A DNA stretch of 64,000 bases from an uncultured Eubacteriales bacterium. Lineage in GTDB: Bacteria; Bacillota; Clostridia; Peptostreptococcales; Anaerovoracaceae. The notes under the pieces are model-generated. The model saw only the letters and a program-made list of their open reading frames with translations, did no database searches and was not told where the DNA came from. Below are positions 1 to 7,659 of the stretch, one piece after another. The stretch covers positions 31,259-95,258 of the forward strand of contig CACYHR010000002.1 in the NCBI GenBank assembly GCA_902774265.1, given 5' to 3'. Numbering within the stretch: position 1 is the first letter of the stretch; each line of letters opens with the position of its first letter. The translations under genes were made by a program, and so were the position numbers.

Positions 1-2091
1 GGCGGCGGTGCCGCCGACGGCATCGGATGTGGCGGCTCCGGAGGCGGAGGCGGCGGTGGCGGTGCCAGTGCCAACGTCGACGGTGAACGCGCGCTCTTCG
101 AAGCGTGCGACCTCGACGATCTCTGGGGCCACGGCGGAGAAGGCGGTGCCTCCTGGGACGGCAACCCCGGCGAGCGTGGAAGAGAGGGCTCTAACGGTGG
201 AGATGACACCAGCGCGTCCAGAAAGTATGCCAAGGCCGGTGGCGCGGGCGGCGCAAGCCCGGCTCGCAAGACGGTGGCATTCTATACGTACAAGAGCAGC
301 GCGTCTGATAACCCGACAGTCAATTGCACCACAGGGAGCGGTGTCACCAGAAGTGCGACTTCTCTGGGCAGCCTGCAGGAGTTCATGAGCAAGGGCGGTA
401 GCCTGGTCAGCAGCGGGACGGCCCAATATGATGGTAATCAGCACGGCGTGTCGGTAGACGGCTCGAACAAGCTGTCAACACAGGAAGCCAACGTTCTTCT
501 GGCGCAGGAGGGCGGCGACTGGCCCGACTCTGGGACGGTTACCATAGACGGCTTTGATGTGTCCTACTCGATCGCATATTATGACGAAGCGGGCAGCAAG
601 CTGGAGACAGCCCCTGTGATGCCGGGGCAATACGCTGCAGTCGTGACGTTCACGAGCGAGAACCCGGAATACTGCGGTGACTGGGTAGAGACGTTCACCA
701 TCGCCAAAAAACAGGTGGAAAAGCCAACCCCAAGGGCGCTCGTGTTCAAGTGCGGGAACTGGTACACCGGCGAGGGAGCGCAGCAGGACGCGTTCCAGGG
801 CCTTGAAGAGACCGACTACAAGTTTGTTCCGAACAAGAAGGCTGCCGATGGCACAACCAGCCTCAGGTCAGCAAAGGCAGCCGGCAGCTATCAGGCGTGC
901 TTCAGGCTGAAGGATCCTGAGACGTGTGCATGGGCCGGCGAGCCGGATGATGCTGCAGAGGTCTGGGTCCCATGGTCCATCGCGCTGCAGGAATTCGACG
1001 CAAATGACTCTGAGATAACTTATTGGGGCACGGCTTATGACAATACTGTCACCACTGTCGAATACACCGGCGAGCCGGTCTGGGTGCGTCCGTGGTTCAC
1101 ATATGCCAAAGAAGCCGATGGTAAATATCCTGAATGGTTCACTCACTGGGGCAGCAAGGACAGGCCAACTACCGACAGACGCTCGACAGCCGTCTTCTAT
1201 ATGAAGGGAATGAATGACCGCGAGGGACTCGTTGGCTATCATACCAATGCTGACGGCAGCCTCGATCTGGTTACGGCAGAGCAGGTCTATGCCTGGGTGA
1301 ACGGCGTGGATATCGACGGAGAGCACAAGCCCGTACAGAGCGGTGACAAAGTCTGGTACAAGACAGGTGAAGATGGATGGAAGGTACCTCTTGCAGTTGA
1401 AGGGACCCGCCCTGAGGGAGCCGAGGGCTATGTCATCGCGCGCGACTACGCTTACGCCGACAAGCTCGGCGTGAAGGACCCGGGCATCTACCAGGCATAT
1501 GCGTGGTTCGACGACGGTGCAGGCTTCGCATCTACCTCGCTGGCTGAGGCCACTGTCGAGGTCAGGGGTACCATCTCCGATGCCAAAGTTACCGGTATAA
1601 AGGACAAGACCTACACTGGCAAGAAGCTTACACAATCTAAGCTCAAGGTAGTCCTGGATGGCAAAACACTTGTAAAGGGAAAAGACTATAAGGTCACTTA
1701 TACAGACAACACGAATGCCGGAACTGCAAAAGTCGAGATCACCGGTATCAATGAACAGGATGGAATGATCATCAAGACCTTCAAGATCGCAAAAGCCACC
1801 CAGAAGGTCAAGGCTGTAACTCCGAAGAACGACGCAACAAAGAATCTTGCTATCGGCAAGTCTTTCACGATCAAAGCTACTGCTTCAAAAGAGCAGGGAA
1901 CGGCTCAGTTCAAGAAGGTCTCCGGAAACAAAAAGCTGAAGATCTCTTCCACCGGTAAAGTGACTGCTGAGAAAGGTCTGAAAAAAGGCAAGACATACAC
2001 ACTTAAGTACAAAGTACGGATCAAAGCAACAGAGAACTGCAAGACAACGAAGTATGTCACCAGGACAGTCAAAATCAAGATCAGTAAATAA
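1..2091 (+). CDS. Exported repeat/Ig-like surface protein, 5' end outside window
   Basis: The reading frame is open from the first base, so the N terminus and any signal peptide lie upstream of the window; the GTG at 274 is only an internal valine codon. The first ~30 visible residues are glycine-rich, the next ~450 contain short YTGE and YDGN motifs typical of bacterial Ig-like folds, and the last ~170 residues are lysine-rich (TYTGKKLTQSKLKVVLDGK) like the Ig-like tails of clostridial exported proteins. There is no LPXTG signal at the C terminus. Base composition changes inside the gene: codons before about 1575 are GC-rich, those after it AT-richer, which suggests a mosaic origin for the N-terminal part. 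Function is unknown; adhesion or cell-surface binding is an inference from the architecture. Confidence 0.75.
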   Translation, partial: GGGAADGIGCGGSGGGGGGGGASANVDGERALFEACDLDDLWGHGGEGGASWDGNPGERGREGSNGGDDTSASRKYAKAGGAGGASPARKTVAFYTYKSSASDNPTVNCTTGSGVTRSATSLGSLQEFMSKGGSLVSSGTAQYDGNQHGVSVDGSNKLSTQEANVLLAQEGGDWPDSGTVTIDGFDVSYSIAYYDEAGSKLETAPVMPGQYAAVVTFTSENPEYCGDWVETFTIAKKQVEKPTPRALVFKCGNWYTGEGAQQDAFQGLEETDYKFVPNKKAADGTTSLRSAKAAGSYQACFRLKDPETCAWAGEPDDAAEVWVPWSIALQEFDANDSEITYWGTAYDNTVTTVEYTGEPVWVRPWFTYAKEADGKYPEWFTHWGSKDRPTTDRRSTAVFYMKGMNDREGLVGYHTNADGSLDLVTAEQVYAWVNGVDIDGEHKPVQSGDKVWYKTGEDGWKVPLAVEGTRPEGAEGYVIARDYAYADKLGVKDPGIYQAYAWFDDGAGFASTSLAEATVEVRGTISDAKVTGIKDKTYTGKKLTQSKLKVVLDGKTLVKGKDYKVTYTDNTNAGTAKVEITGINEQDGMIIKTFKIAKATQKVKAVTPKNDATKNLAIGKSFTIKATASKEQGTAQFKKVSGNKKLKISSTGKVTAEKGLKKGKTYTLKYKVRIKATENCKTTKYVTRTVKIKISK

Positions 2092-2117
2092 GTAGATTAC
2101 AGGTAAATTAAGTAAGC

Positions 2118-2155
2118 GGCAGGGCTCCGTTCGTGAAGAGCGGGGCCTCTTCTGT
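2118..2155 (+). terminator. Possible terminator after the surface protein
   Basis: AGGGCTCCG pairs with CGGGGCCT around a ten-base loop, with one bulge, and is followed by a mixed pyrimidine tract (CTTCTGTTATTT). It lies just after the stop codon at 2091. The U-run is poor, so this is tentative. Confidence 0.35.
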
Positions 2156-2275
2156 TATTTACGCGCATCAAAAATCTAGTGGCGTGAGGTGGAAACAGTC
2201 TTATTCCTGTGTAAGCAATTCTATGTGCTTTGTAGCTACAGCTATCTGTCTTGACATGCTTTTTATTACTTCCAT

Positions 2276-2605
2276 CGAGTTTTTCGGGTTCATGGCAAGT
2301 TCCTTGAGGACAGAACTGTAGTAGCCTTCGAAGAACTGTTCCATAATGGTGTCAAGATATCCGTACACGCTGATATAAACGACGAAGAGCAGTCAGTATA
2401 CTATCCATGGATCAGGACAAGAGCGGAAGATGCCAAGAATGGCGCAAAGGAAACTCAGGTCTCACCTGATACTGAGATCGTAGATCACGTATACTATAGA
2501 AACCTGCTTCCTGGTAAGTATATGCTCGAGGGAGTTCTGATGGATAAGCAGTCAGAGGACGGCTATCTGCATGACTCTGAAGGAAATAAAGTTACAGCCA
2601 CTTGA
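2276..2605 (+). pseudogene. Remnant of a VaFE-repeat surface-anchored protein
   Basis: From 2306 to the stop at 2603-2605 the frame encodes EDRTVVAFEELFHNG, VHADINDEEQSVYY and DHVYYRNLLPGKYMLEG, the signature of the VaFE domain that forms inter-domain amide bonds in Gram-positive pilin-like proteins. Upstream the similarity continues in another frame (SIEFFGFMASSL at about 2276-2311, expected VEF.FDASSL), so at least one frameshift is present. There is no start codon with a ribosome site and the copy ends right after one domain and a half, without a sortase signal. It is a decayed fragment, probably of a longer surface protein once next to the gene at 1-2091. Confidence 0.7.
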
Positions 2606-2633
2606 AATGACACTGTCGAGCGTATATGACAAG

Positions 2634-2661
2634 TTGACTAATAATGATTGCGTGCTACAAT
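2634..2661 (+). promoter_or_regulatory. Sigma-70-type promoter for the small three-gene cassette
   Basis: TTGACT at 2634-2639 and TACAAT at 2656-2661 are separated by 16 bases. The predicted transcript starts just before the gene at 2710. Confidence 0.6.
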
Positions 2662-2709
2662 AAATATATACAGAATAGCCATGGCCTATTTTGAATGGGG
2701 ATCATATCA

Positions 2710-3009
2710 ATGGAAACAATAAGCAGTGAAAAAGATAATAGAAAAGTTGCTGTTCTCAGCAGCTTTGACAAGTATACGACATTTTCGATTGGCGGAACCA
2801 CTTTGACATTCCGAACATGTGATGGCCTTGAAAGGTATACAGAGGTCAAGCTTTGGGATGCAGGATATATCGAAGTAATGGCGAAATATATACATGAGCC
2901 GCAAGAGATTGAAGAATACATTGATTTAGATCCGGTATTAGAAGATCTTTACATGGACAAGGAATCGTTTTTGAGTCAGATAAGGGAAGTGAGGATCGAG
3001 TATGCCTGA
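2710..3009 (+). CDS. Small hypothetical protein, first gene of a three-gene cassette
   Basis: 99 residues from ATG 2710, which has GGGG nine bases upstream; the earlier in-frame ATG at 2695 lacks a ribosome site. The protein is acidic, soluble, and has a beta-rich middle (TTFSIGGTTLTFRTCDG) and a helical tail. I do not recognise a named domain. It overlaps the next gene by 8 bases (ATG 3002, stop 3009), so the two are probably translationally coupled. Tight three-gene cassettes of small acidic proteins like this resemble toxin-antitoxin or defence accessory modules, but nothing in the sequence proves that. Confidence 0.6.
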   Translation: METISSEKDNRKVAVLSSFDKYTTFSIGGTTLTFRTCDGLERYTEVKLWDAGYIEVMAKYIHEPQEIEEYIDLDPVLEDLYMDKESFLSQIREVRIEYA

Positions 3010-3241
3010 TAATGAATTGAAGATAATAGCAGCAAAAGCAAATTTCATTGTTAACGGTTATGCTTTTACAGAACGAGACGATGGGTTTGTCAGCATTTTG
3101 AACCTGGAACATCCGGAATGCGCCATGGTCGTAGATCATAATGGCGAACTGATCGAAACAAATATGGATGCCATAGAGCAAACCATTGTTCTTAATCTAT
3201 GTAAAAAAAATTTGCAGTTTCTGGAGGTGCAGGATGCCTAA
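3002..3241 (+). CDS. Small hypothetical protein, second gene of the cassette
   Basis: 79 residues. It begins inside the last codons of the upstream gene and its stop overlaps the next gene's start by 8 bases, so all three genes form one coupled operon. The sequence alternates strand-forming stretches (NFIVNGYAFTERDDGFVSILNL, then AMVVDHNGEL) and a C-terminal helix. No transmembrane segment, signal peptide or known motif is visible. Function unknown. Confidence 0.6.
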   Translation: MPDNELKIIAAKANFIVNGYAFTERDDGFVSILNLEHPECAMVVDHNGELIETNMDAIEQTIVLNLCKKNLQFLEVQDA

Positions 3242-3518
3242 ATACTTCAGAGACAGGATCGCAGATCACTATCTGTATTTTACATCTCAATGTATAGTTG
3301 AAGCTATGCATGTGCATGCAAGTGATAAGAAATTGACTGAAAAGAATTCCGCCAAATTTTTTGTGCGCTCTGATGGAAGCTCTGTTCTGCAGCATAGGGG
3401 CGACCTCACAGATAGAGAAGTCAGTATAATACAAAAGTTTATTAAAGAGAACTATCTTGATATGTATCGGACATGGAAAACCTTTGGAGGACAGGATTTT
3501 TATAAAAAGGAACAATAA
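3234..3518 (+). CDS. DUF4160-like small protein, third gene of the cassette
   Basis: 94 residues from ATG 3234, preceded by a good site (GGAGGTG). The central EAMHVHASDKKLTEKNSAKF followed by a beta pair and the helix REVSIIQKFIKENYLDMYRTW resembles the DUF4160 fold (usually HFHA..., then strands, then a C-terminal helix ending in W). DUF4160 proteins are often encoded beside small partners in toxin-antitoxin-like pairs, which fits the coupled cassette here. The family call rests on motif memory, not on a search. Confidence 0.55.
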   Translation: MPKYFRDRIADHYLYFTSQCIVEAMHVHASDKKLTEKNSAKFFVRSDGSSVLQHRGDLTDREVSIIQKFIKENYLDMYRTWKTFGGQDFYKKEQ

Positions 3519-3616
3519 GGTTTTACCGAGTGGATCAATATGCCGGTGATTGAGCAGGTGGTTGACCTGACCTGAGTGATGCACGAACCTCCTTTCTTTT
3601 CAAGGGTTTCATGGCA

Positions 3617-3649
3617 CGCATTGGGGTTCGATTCCCCAATGCGCTACCA
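3617..3649 (+). other. 3' end of a tRNA-like gene (T-arm, acceptor strand and CCA only)
   Basis: Bases 3622-3638 form a T-arm (stem TGGGG/CCCCA around the loop TTCGATT), followed by ATGCGCT, a discriminator A and an encoded CCA at 3647-3649. The internal GGTTCGATTCC box matches the tRNA T-loop consensus. The flanks extend the hairpin to ten pairs (CGCATTGGGG/CCCCAATGCG). No matching 5' acceptor strand, D-arm or anticodon arm lies upstream, so this is a truncated tRNA, possibly the attachment-site copy left by an integrated element. Confidence 0.5.
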
Positions 3650-3653
3650 CGAC

Positions 3654-3687
3654 AGGCTCGGAATCGTAAGGTTTCGAGACCTTTTTA
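3654..3687 (+). terminator. Terminator after the tRNA-like remnant
   Basis: AGGCTCG at 3654-3660 pairs with CGAGACCT at 3675-3682 (one bulged base), followed directly by a run of five T. Its position four bases after CCA is what one expects for a stable RNA gene. Confidence 0.5.
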
Positions 3688-3807
3688 ATGTCAAAAGTTA
3701 ATCAAAAAGTTCATCTGTACAAAGCTTCGATCTTTACAGCGCTCAGAAGCTAAGGAAGATGAGGAACAGATTATATGAGCGTATCAGATTTAGAGGAGTT
3801 TTAGAGA

Positions 3808-4716
3808 ATGGAATGGGAAACGGGTTTAATTGTATGGCTGCAGAAGAATCTCAGTGCTCCGGGAGAATTTTCAAAGTATCTTGATTTCTTTGGCGCTGAG
3901 ACAGGGATGCTGCTGGTTGTACTGATTGTAATGTTTTGCTGGAAAAAGGAAGTGGGGCAGAAGCTTGCGTTGGTGGTCTCCTGTGTGAATATGTGGCTGC
4001 CGATGATCAAATCAATTGTGCTCAGACCAAGACCCTATATGGAGTATCCGTACAGGATAAAACCACTTGCTTTGTCGGATGAAGAAGCGGCAGCTATGGA
4101 TGTGGCGGCTCAGGGTTATTCTTTTCCAAGTATGCATAGCGCATCCATCCCTGCACTGTATTTTATGCTTGCAAAGGAAGTTAAAAAGAAATGGTGCTGG
4201 ATCTTAGCGACAGTTCTTACTGTGTTGGTGGGATTCTCCAGAGTTGTAGCGGGCATGCACTATCCGACGGATGTACTGGCAGGCTGGATACTGGGATTTG
4301 CAGTTGTGGGAATATTTACGCTGCTTGACCGATATGTACATGAGGAATGGTTATATCATCTGATATTGCTGATATCAGCATTACCGGGAGTCTTTTTTGT
4401 GCGAACAACGGATTACTTTACTGCTCTGGGGTGTCTTATAGGCGTTGTAGCGGCAATCTATTTTGAACGTAAGTATGTAAATTATCAGAATACACGGAAG
4501 ATTATATCAATGATCCTGCGGGTAGCCGGTGCCATATTATTATATCTTGTGGTAAATACACTATTAAAGCTTCCTTTTGACAAGGAGTTTTTGGCAGGGT
4601 CAAGTCTCGGTGCTCTTTTAATCAGAACAGGTCGGTATGCGATCGTCATGTTCCTTATTACGGGTGTATATCCAAAGATCTTCCCTTTGTTTGAGAGGAT
4701 TGGAAAAAAACAATGA
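3808..4716 (+). CDS. PAP2-superfamily membrane phosphatase
   Basis: 302 residues with about seven hydrophobic segments. The three phosphatase motifs of the PAP2 superfamily are present in order: K68 to R73-P74 (KSIVLRP), PSMHS with His110, and SRVVAGMHYPTD with Ser144-Arg145, His151 and Asp155. The family removes phosphate from lipid phosphates such as phosphatidic acid, phosphatidylglycerol phosphate or undecaprenyl pyrophosphate, with the active site on the outer membrane face; the exact substrate cannot be read from the sequence. The start at 3808 has GAGGAG 13 bases upstream. It stands alone between two decayed regions. Confidence 0.85.
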   Translation: MEWETGLIVWLQKNLSAPGEFSKYLDFFGAETGMLLVVLIVMFCWKKEVGQKLALVVSCVNMWLPMIKSIVLRPRPYMEYPYRIKPLALSDEEAAAMDVAAQGYSFPSMHSASIPALYFMLAKEVKKKWCWILATVLTVLVGFSRVVAGMHYPTDVLAGWILGFAVVGIFTLLDRYVHEEWLYHLILLISALPGVFFVRTTDYFTALGCLIGVVAAIYFERKYVNYQNTRKIISMILRVAGAILLYLVVNTLLKLPFDKEFLAGSSLGALLIRTGRYAIVMFLITGVYPKIFPLFERIGKKQ

Positions 4717-5030
4717 CTTCAACATGGAGGATTAACAAAAGGGTATTTCACCATCACAGTCAGCTGTAAGTATACACTCTGTCAATCATGCAGACAGTTA
4801 CCTTGCAGGTGATTTCGGTATGTCCAGAATGAATTAATGTTATGAACGAAAAAGGAATTCACCCGGCCTATTTGTCTTTAAATCAATCAAGTTACTGCAG
4901 ATTTTCCAGCAGTCAACTGAGTGTGTTATACTATCCCATCTTTGACAGTTGCAAAGATGCAATGAGCCGGAGAGCCTGTGTTTTCAAGGCCTCCGGCTTT
5001 TTGAGCGAAATAAAGTAGTTGTATGTAAAT
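4717..5030. other. Gene-free stretch between PAP2 gene and transposase remnant
   Basis: No open frame with coding character is visible. The only structure I can support is the hairpin listed at 4965-5003. The stretch may contain the outer end of the decayed insertion sequence that follows, but I could not identify a matching terminal repeat. Confidence 0.4.
4965..5003 (+). terminator. Strong intrinsic terminator
   Basis: AGCCGGAG and GCCT at 4965-4976 pair with AGGC and CTCCGGCT at 4987-4998, with one bulged base, followed by a T run (CTTTTT). It would stop transcription coming from the PAP2 side. Confidence 0.65.
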
Positions 5031-5835
5031 CTACTTAAGATGTTTTCTTATGTATTTTTGTATATCCTTCGGCCGGTAGTGTACTCTGTCGAGAGGAAGC
5101 CCCGTGAGTTTGACGAGAGCATCCAGAGCAGAACTTCCGGTATACAGAGCCATGTACTCAACATCGTGTACATTCGTAACATTCATAGCTTTCAGTGTGT
5201 CGATCAGATCATCCGTCGTGACATGGGTCCCCTGATCATCAAGCAGGCACTCAAGCAGCCTGTATACCAGAAGTGCGGTATAACAGATCATAAAGTGAGC
5301 CTTGATCCTGTCAGGGCTATTGTGGTAGAACGGTCTGCCGTTGAAGTGAGTCTTCATTATCCTGAAACATTCTTCTATCTTGTATCGCTTTTCCATCACG
5401 GCAAGAATGTCTTTTGCAGGATCATCGAGGTTGGTGGCTACAGCATAGAAACCATCATACTTTTCTTCCTCGGCGATCTTCTCATTATCCAGTATATATT
5501 TAACTTTCGCATCTTCGCCGTCTTTCGCTTTGGCGATGCGCTTCATGAAACGCCTGACGTCGTTAGGACCCTTCTTTATCTCTTCGGGATCGCCGCCTTT
5601 CAACATCTCTTTCGCACGCTCTATCTGTCTGTTCCTGACAGATCGCTGGTATTCCATCATCTTTCTTGAGAAAGTGACGATGACGTACTGATCGATCACT
5701 CCCTTAGCCTTCTGCTTCCTGAACTTGCCGTTCTTAAGCTGCTTGAATTCGAAGAGGCCTAGATCCATAGCCAGTTCCGCCGGGATCAGCTTGTAGATCC
5801 GGTCATTGTACAGAGCGAGACTGTCTGGAACGAAA
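5031..5835 (-). pseudogene. IS1634-type transposase, N-terminal half missing
   Basis: The intact frame gives about 245 residues ending in HYRPKDIQKYIRKHLK, and coding similarity continues upstream without a start codon to about 5835 (PDSLALYNDRIYKLIPAEL) where a stop interrupts it. The block EKRYKIEECFRIMKTHFNGR is the conserved E-containing region of DDE transposases of the IS1634 group. Full-length members are about twice as long, so the N-terminal DNA-binding part and the first catalytic aspartates are lost. The truncation point coincides with the start of an unrelated fragment on the other strand (restriction subunit), so this is a rearranged, inactive copy. Confidence 0.75.
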
Positions 5836-5848
5836 GTTCAAAAGACGT

Positions 5849-6130
5849 CCCGTAATGTTCACGACAAACGGATTTGAGACGTACTATTGGGATGACAGGA
5901 CCGGCCCGCAGCGTAAGGTGAGCGGCCTTTTCAGCAAAGACGACCTGCAGAAACTCGTCAATCGCAGGGAGGAGCGCAAAGCGCTTAACGAGATTCCGAT
6001 CGACGATAAAATAACTGACAGATATTACCAGAAAGAAGCCATACGCGCAGTCTGTGAACAGCTTGAGCATGGATTCCGCAAAAATCTGCTCGTCATGGCG
6101 ACCGGTCGTGGAAGGTCGAAAACGGGATAG
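5849..6130 (+). pseudogene. Fragment of a type I restriction enzyme R subunit
   Basis: About 90 residues: TTNGFETYYWDD, PQRKVSGLFSKDDLQKLVNR, DRYYQKEAIRAVCEQLEHGF, then VMATGRGRSKTG. This is the start of the helicase domain of HsdR, where the last element should be a Walker A (ATGTGKTRTA). Here the glycine-lysine core is scrambled and a stop follows at once. Both the N-terminal nuclease domain and the rest of the helicase are absent, and no hsdM or hsdS gene is near. It is a dead internal fragment fused to the transposase remnant. Confidence 0.7.
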
Positions 6131-6185
6131 ATCATTATCCTGATGAGCCAATAGACTATCCGCAGAGAAGTGAGCTGCTGGATGA

Positions 6186-6329
6186 TTCTCTGACCGGCCG
6201 GGACAATATGAGATTATTTTTTTCATAGGAGGTATCAACGCTTTGCTTATTTACTGGCTGGAAAAAGGACGCCCGGAGGACGCATCGGAACTATTGAAAG
6301 CTATGCCTGATTATGTGACGGAAAAATAA
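6186..6329 (+). pseudogene. C-terminal fragment of a TetR-family regulator
   Basis: The frame reads QYEIIFFIGGINALLIYWLE then KGRPEDASELLKAMPDYV before the stop at 6327-6329. This is the ligand-domain end of a TetR/AcrR regulator (commonly FFIGG...NALIYWLENGCPEDPEELL). An upstream stop closes the frame at 6183-6185 and no DNA-binding domain is present. It is another truncated piece in the 5.0-6.3 kb gene graveyard. Confidence 0.55.
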
Positions 6330-6387
6330 TGCAAATACGTGAAATACATCTACAAATACTGTAAAGTATAGTAAAATCAAGTGAATT

Positions 6388-6412
6388 TGTTGGAGCTTCG
6401 TTCCTGATTGAA
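6388..6412 (-). repeat. Dispersed repeat, module-1 copy A
   Basis: On the minus strand this 25-base piece matches copies at 14299-14323 and 58435-58459 with only a few substitutions, including the small hairpin formed by GGA and TCC arms. It sits about 20 bases upstream of the acetyltransferase gene. Confidence 0.55.
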
Positions 6413-6432
6413 CGAGCAGGAGAACTGAGAAT

Positions 6433-6969
6433 ATGAACATAAGAAAATCGGAAATGGCAGATTTGCCGAAGATAATGGAGCTGTATGCTCAGGCCAGAAA
6501 ATTCATGGCGGAACACGGAAATCCGCATCAATGGGGCGGTACAAACTGGCCCCCGGAAGAACTGATTCGCGAGGATATACAATGCGGCAAAAGCTATGTA
6601 TGCGTGAATGACGGCAGCATAGCAGGTGTTTTTTTCTTTGATTATGGGAAAGATATTGAACCAACCTACAGAATAATTGAAGAAGGCGAATGGATGAACG
6701 ATGAACCATATGGGGTCATACATCGTATTGCGAGCGACGGTTCTGTAAAAGGAGTGGGCACATTTTGCTTCAACTGGGCGTACAATATATGTCCGCATCT
6801 CAGAGCAGATACGCATCCGGACAATACGATCATGCAGAAACTGCTTACGAAACTGGGTTTTGAGAGACGTGGAATCATACATGTCATAGAGGACGATTAT
6901 CCCAGATTTGCATATGAAATACATTCGCTGCAAGATGCATCCGCCATTCAAAGCACTCGCACAATATGA
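6433..6969 (+). CDS. GNAT-family N-acetyltransferase
   Basis: 178 residues beginning MNIRKSEMADLPKIMELYA, the usual first strand and helix of a GNAT fold. It continues with a long central region and ends in the conserved helix-strand (MQKLLTKLGFERRGIIHV). The family moves an acetyl group from acetyl-CoA to an amine; the substrate here is unknown. The acetyl-CoA loop is degenerate (SDGSVKGVGTFCF in place of the usual RG.G.G). The ribosome site is AGGAG just upstream of the ATG. The gene stands alone and is closed by a terminator that overlaps its last codons. Confidence 0.75.
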   Translation: MNIRKSEMADLPKIMELYAQARKFMAEHGNPHQWGGTNWPPEELIREDIQCGKSYVCVNDGSIAGVFFFDYGKDIEPTYRIIEEGEWMNDEPYGVIHRIASDGSVKGVGTFCFNWAYNICPHLRADTHPDNTIMQKLLTKLGFERRGIIHVIEDDYPRFAYEIHSLQDASAIQSTRTI

Positions 6970-7012
6970 ACCCTTGAGTGAACCCTTGAGTTTATGCCAA
7001 CGAGTGCTTTTG
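6951..7012 (+). terminator. Terminator overlapping the end of the acetyltransferase gene
   Basis: AAGCACTCG at 6951-6959 pairs with CGAGTGCTTT at 7001-7010, followed by more T. The loop holds two tandem copies of GAACCCTTGAGT (6968-6991). Confidence 0.6.
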
Positions 7013-7098
7013 TTGATTGTATTTATGCCTTGAAGAACTTATGATATTATAATCATAAATAAGCAGCAAAAAACTGATTGACAGGATGTGAGCAGAAA

Positions 7099-7314
7099 AT
7101 GGATGAAAGAAGTATGACTTTTACTGTATATATGATACATGAGCTTGCTAATTCACAAGGAATTACTCCGGGTGAAGTCTATAAGATCTTAAAACAGTCA
7201 GGATGTATAGACAATTATCTGGTGCCTCATTATGATGTCCTGCATACTATGGGAACACAGTACCTGATCGATGACATAAAGGACTATGTTGCAGCGAGAG
7301 GGGGATCTTTATGA
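7099..7314 (+). CDS. DUF3791 protein, first gene of a DUF3791-DUF3990 module
   Basis: 71 residues from ATG 7099, about 12 bases after an AGGA; the TTG at 7078 is an unlikely start. The sequence MTFTVYMIHELANSQGITPG, VYKILKQSGCIDNYLVPHYD, VLHTMGTQYLIDDIKDYV has the pattern of DUF3791, a small helical protein almost always encoded before a DUF3990 gene. It overlaps the next gene by four bases (ATGA at 7311-7314), which implies coupled translation. In such pairs it is presumed to be the antitoxin or chaperone partner; this is inference. Confidence 0.65.
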   Translation: MDERSMTFTVYMIHELANSQGITPGEVYKILKQSGCIDNYLVPHYDVLHTMGTQYLIDDIKDYVAARGGSL

Positions 7315-7658
7315 TCGTTTACCATGGATCAACTATAGAGGTGAATAATCCTGATATGCAGCATTCATACCGGAATCTGGACTTTGGCAAGGGCTTTTAT
7401 GTGACGACAGTAAGAGAACAGGCGGAACGATGGGCAAAGCGAAAGGCTGATTTGTCAGGCGATGGCAACGGCGTTACCATCGGAAAAGTTGCGAATGATA
7501 AAGTCTATAGAGTTGTTGATATGTACCGCAGAGGAATCTGGGATAAGCAACGTGCGTTGTCAGAAATGAAGGTATATGAAACTTACGATCAGATAGCGTT
7601 TGTTTCTCAGGATGCAATAGACCGCTGCCTTTCGTTCAAAGAAAGCTTTGAGGTGTGA
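7311..7658 (+). CDS. DUF3990 toxin-like protein, apparently internally shortened
   Basis: 115 residues. MIVYHGSTIEVNNPD and LDFGKGFYVTTVREQAERWA are the conserved N terminus of DUF3990, a family with an ADP-ribosyltransferase-like fold. VANDKVYRVVDMY and DQIAFVSQDAID are its conserved C terminus. The family usually has about 160 residues, and the segment between WAKRKADLSGDGNG and the VANDKV block seems 40-50 residues short, so this copy may be inactivated by an in-frame deletion. It is coupled to the DUF3791 gene and is followed one base after its stop by a third small gene. Confidence 0.65.
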   Translation: MIVYHGSTIEVNNPDMQHSYRNLDFGKGFYVTTVREQAERWAKRKADLSGDGNGVTIGKVANDKVYRVVDMYRRGIWDKQRALSEMKVYETYDQIAFVSQDAIDRCLSFKESFEV

Positions 7659-7659
7659 A

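Noticed and set aside
868-1635. 255-residue minus-strand ORF in the first gene
   Set aside because: Antisense shadow caused by GC-rich codons; the plus frame carries the Ig-like motifs.
2133-2321. 62-residue ORF as a separate gene
   Set aside because: Only its last part matches the VaFE remnant (SIEFF...ASSL); it lacks a ribosome site and belongs to the decayed copy.
5019-5669. 216-residue plus-strand ORF in the transposase region
   Set aside because: Antisense of the IS1634-type transposase; no motif of its own.
5786-6238. 150-residue minus-strand ORF
   Set aside because: Crosses the joint between transposase and HsdR fragments and is antisense to the latter; only its tail resembles the transposase in a shifted frame.
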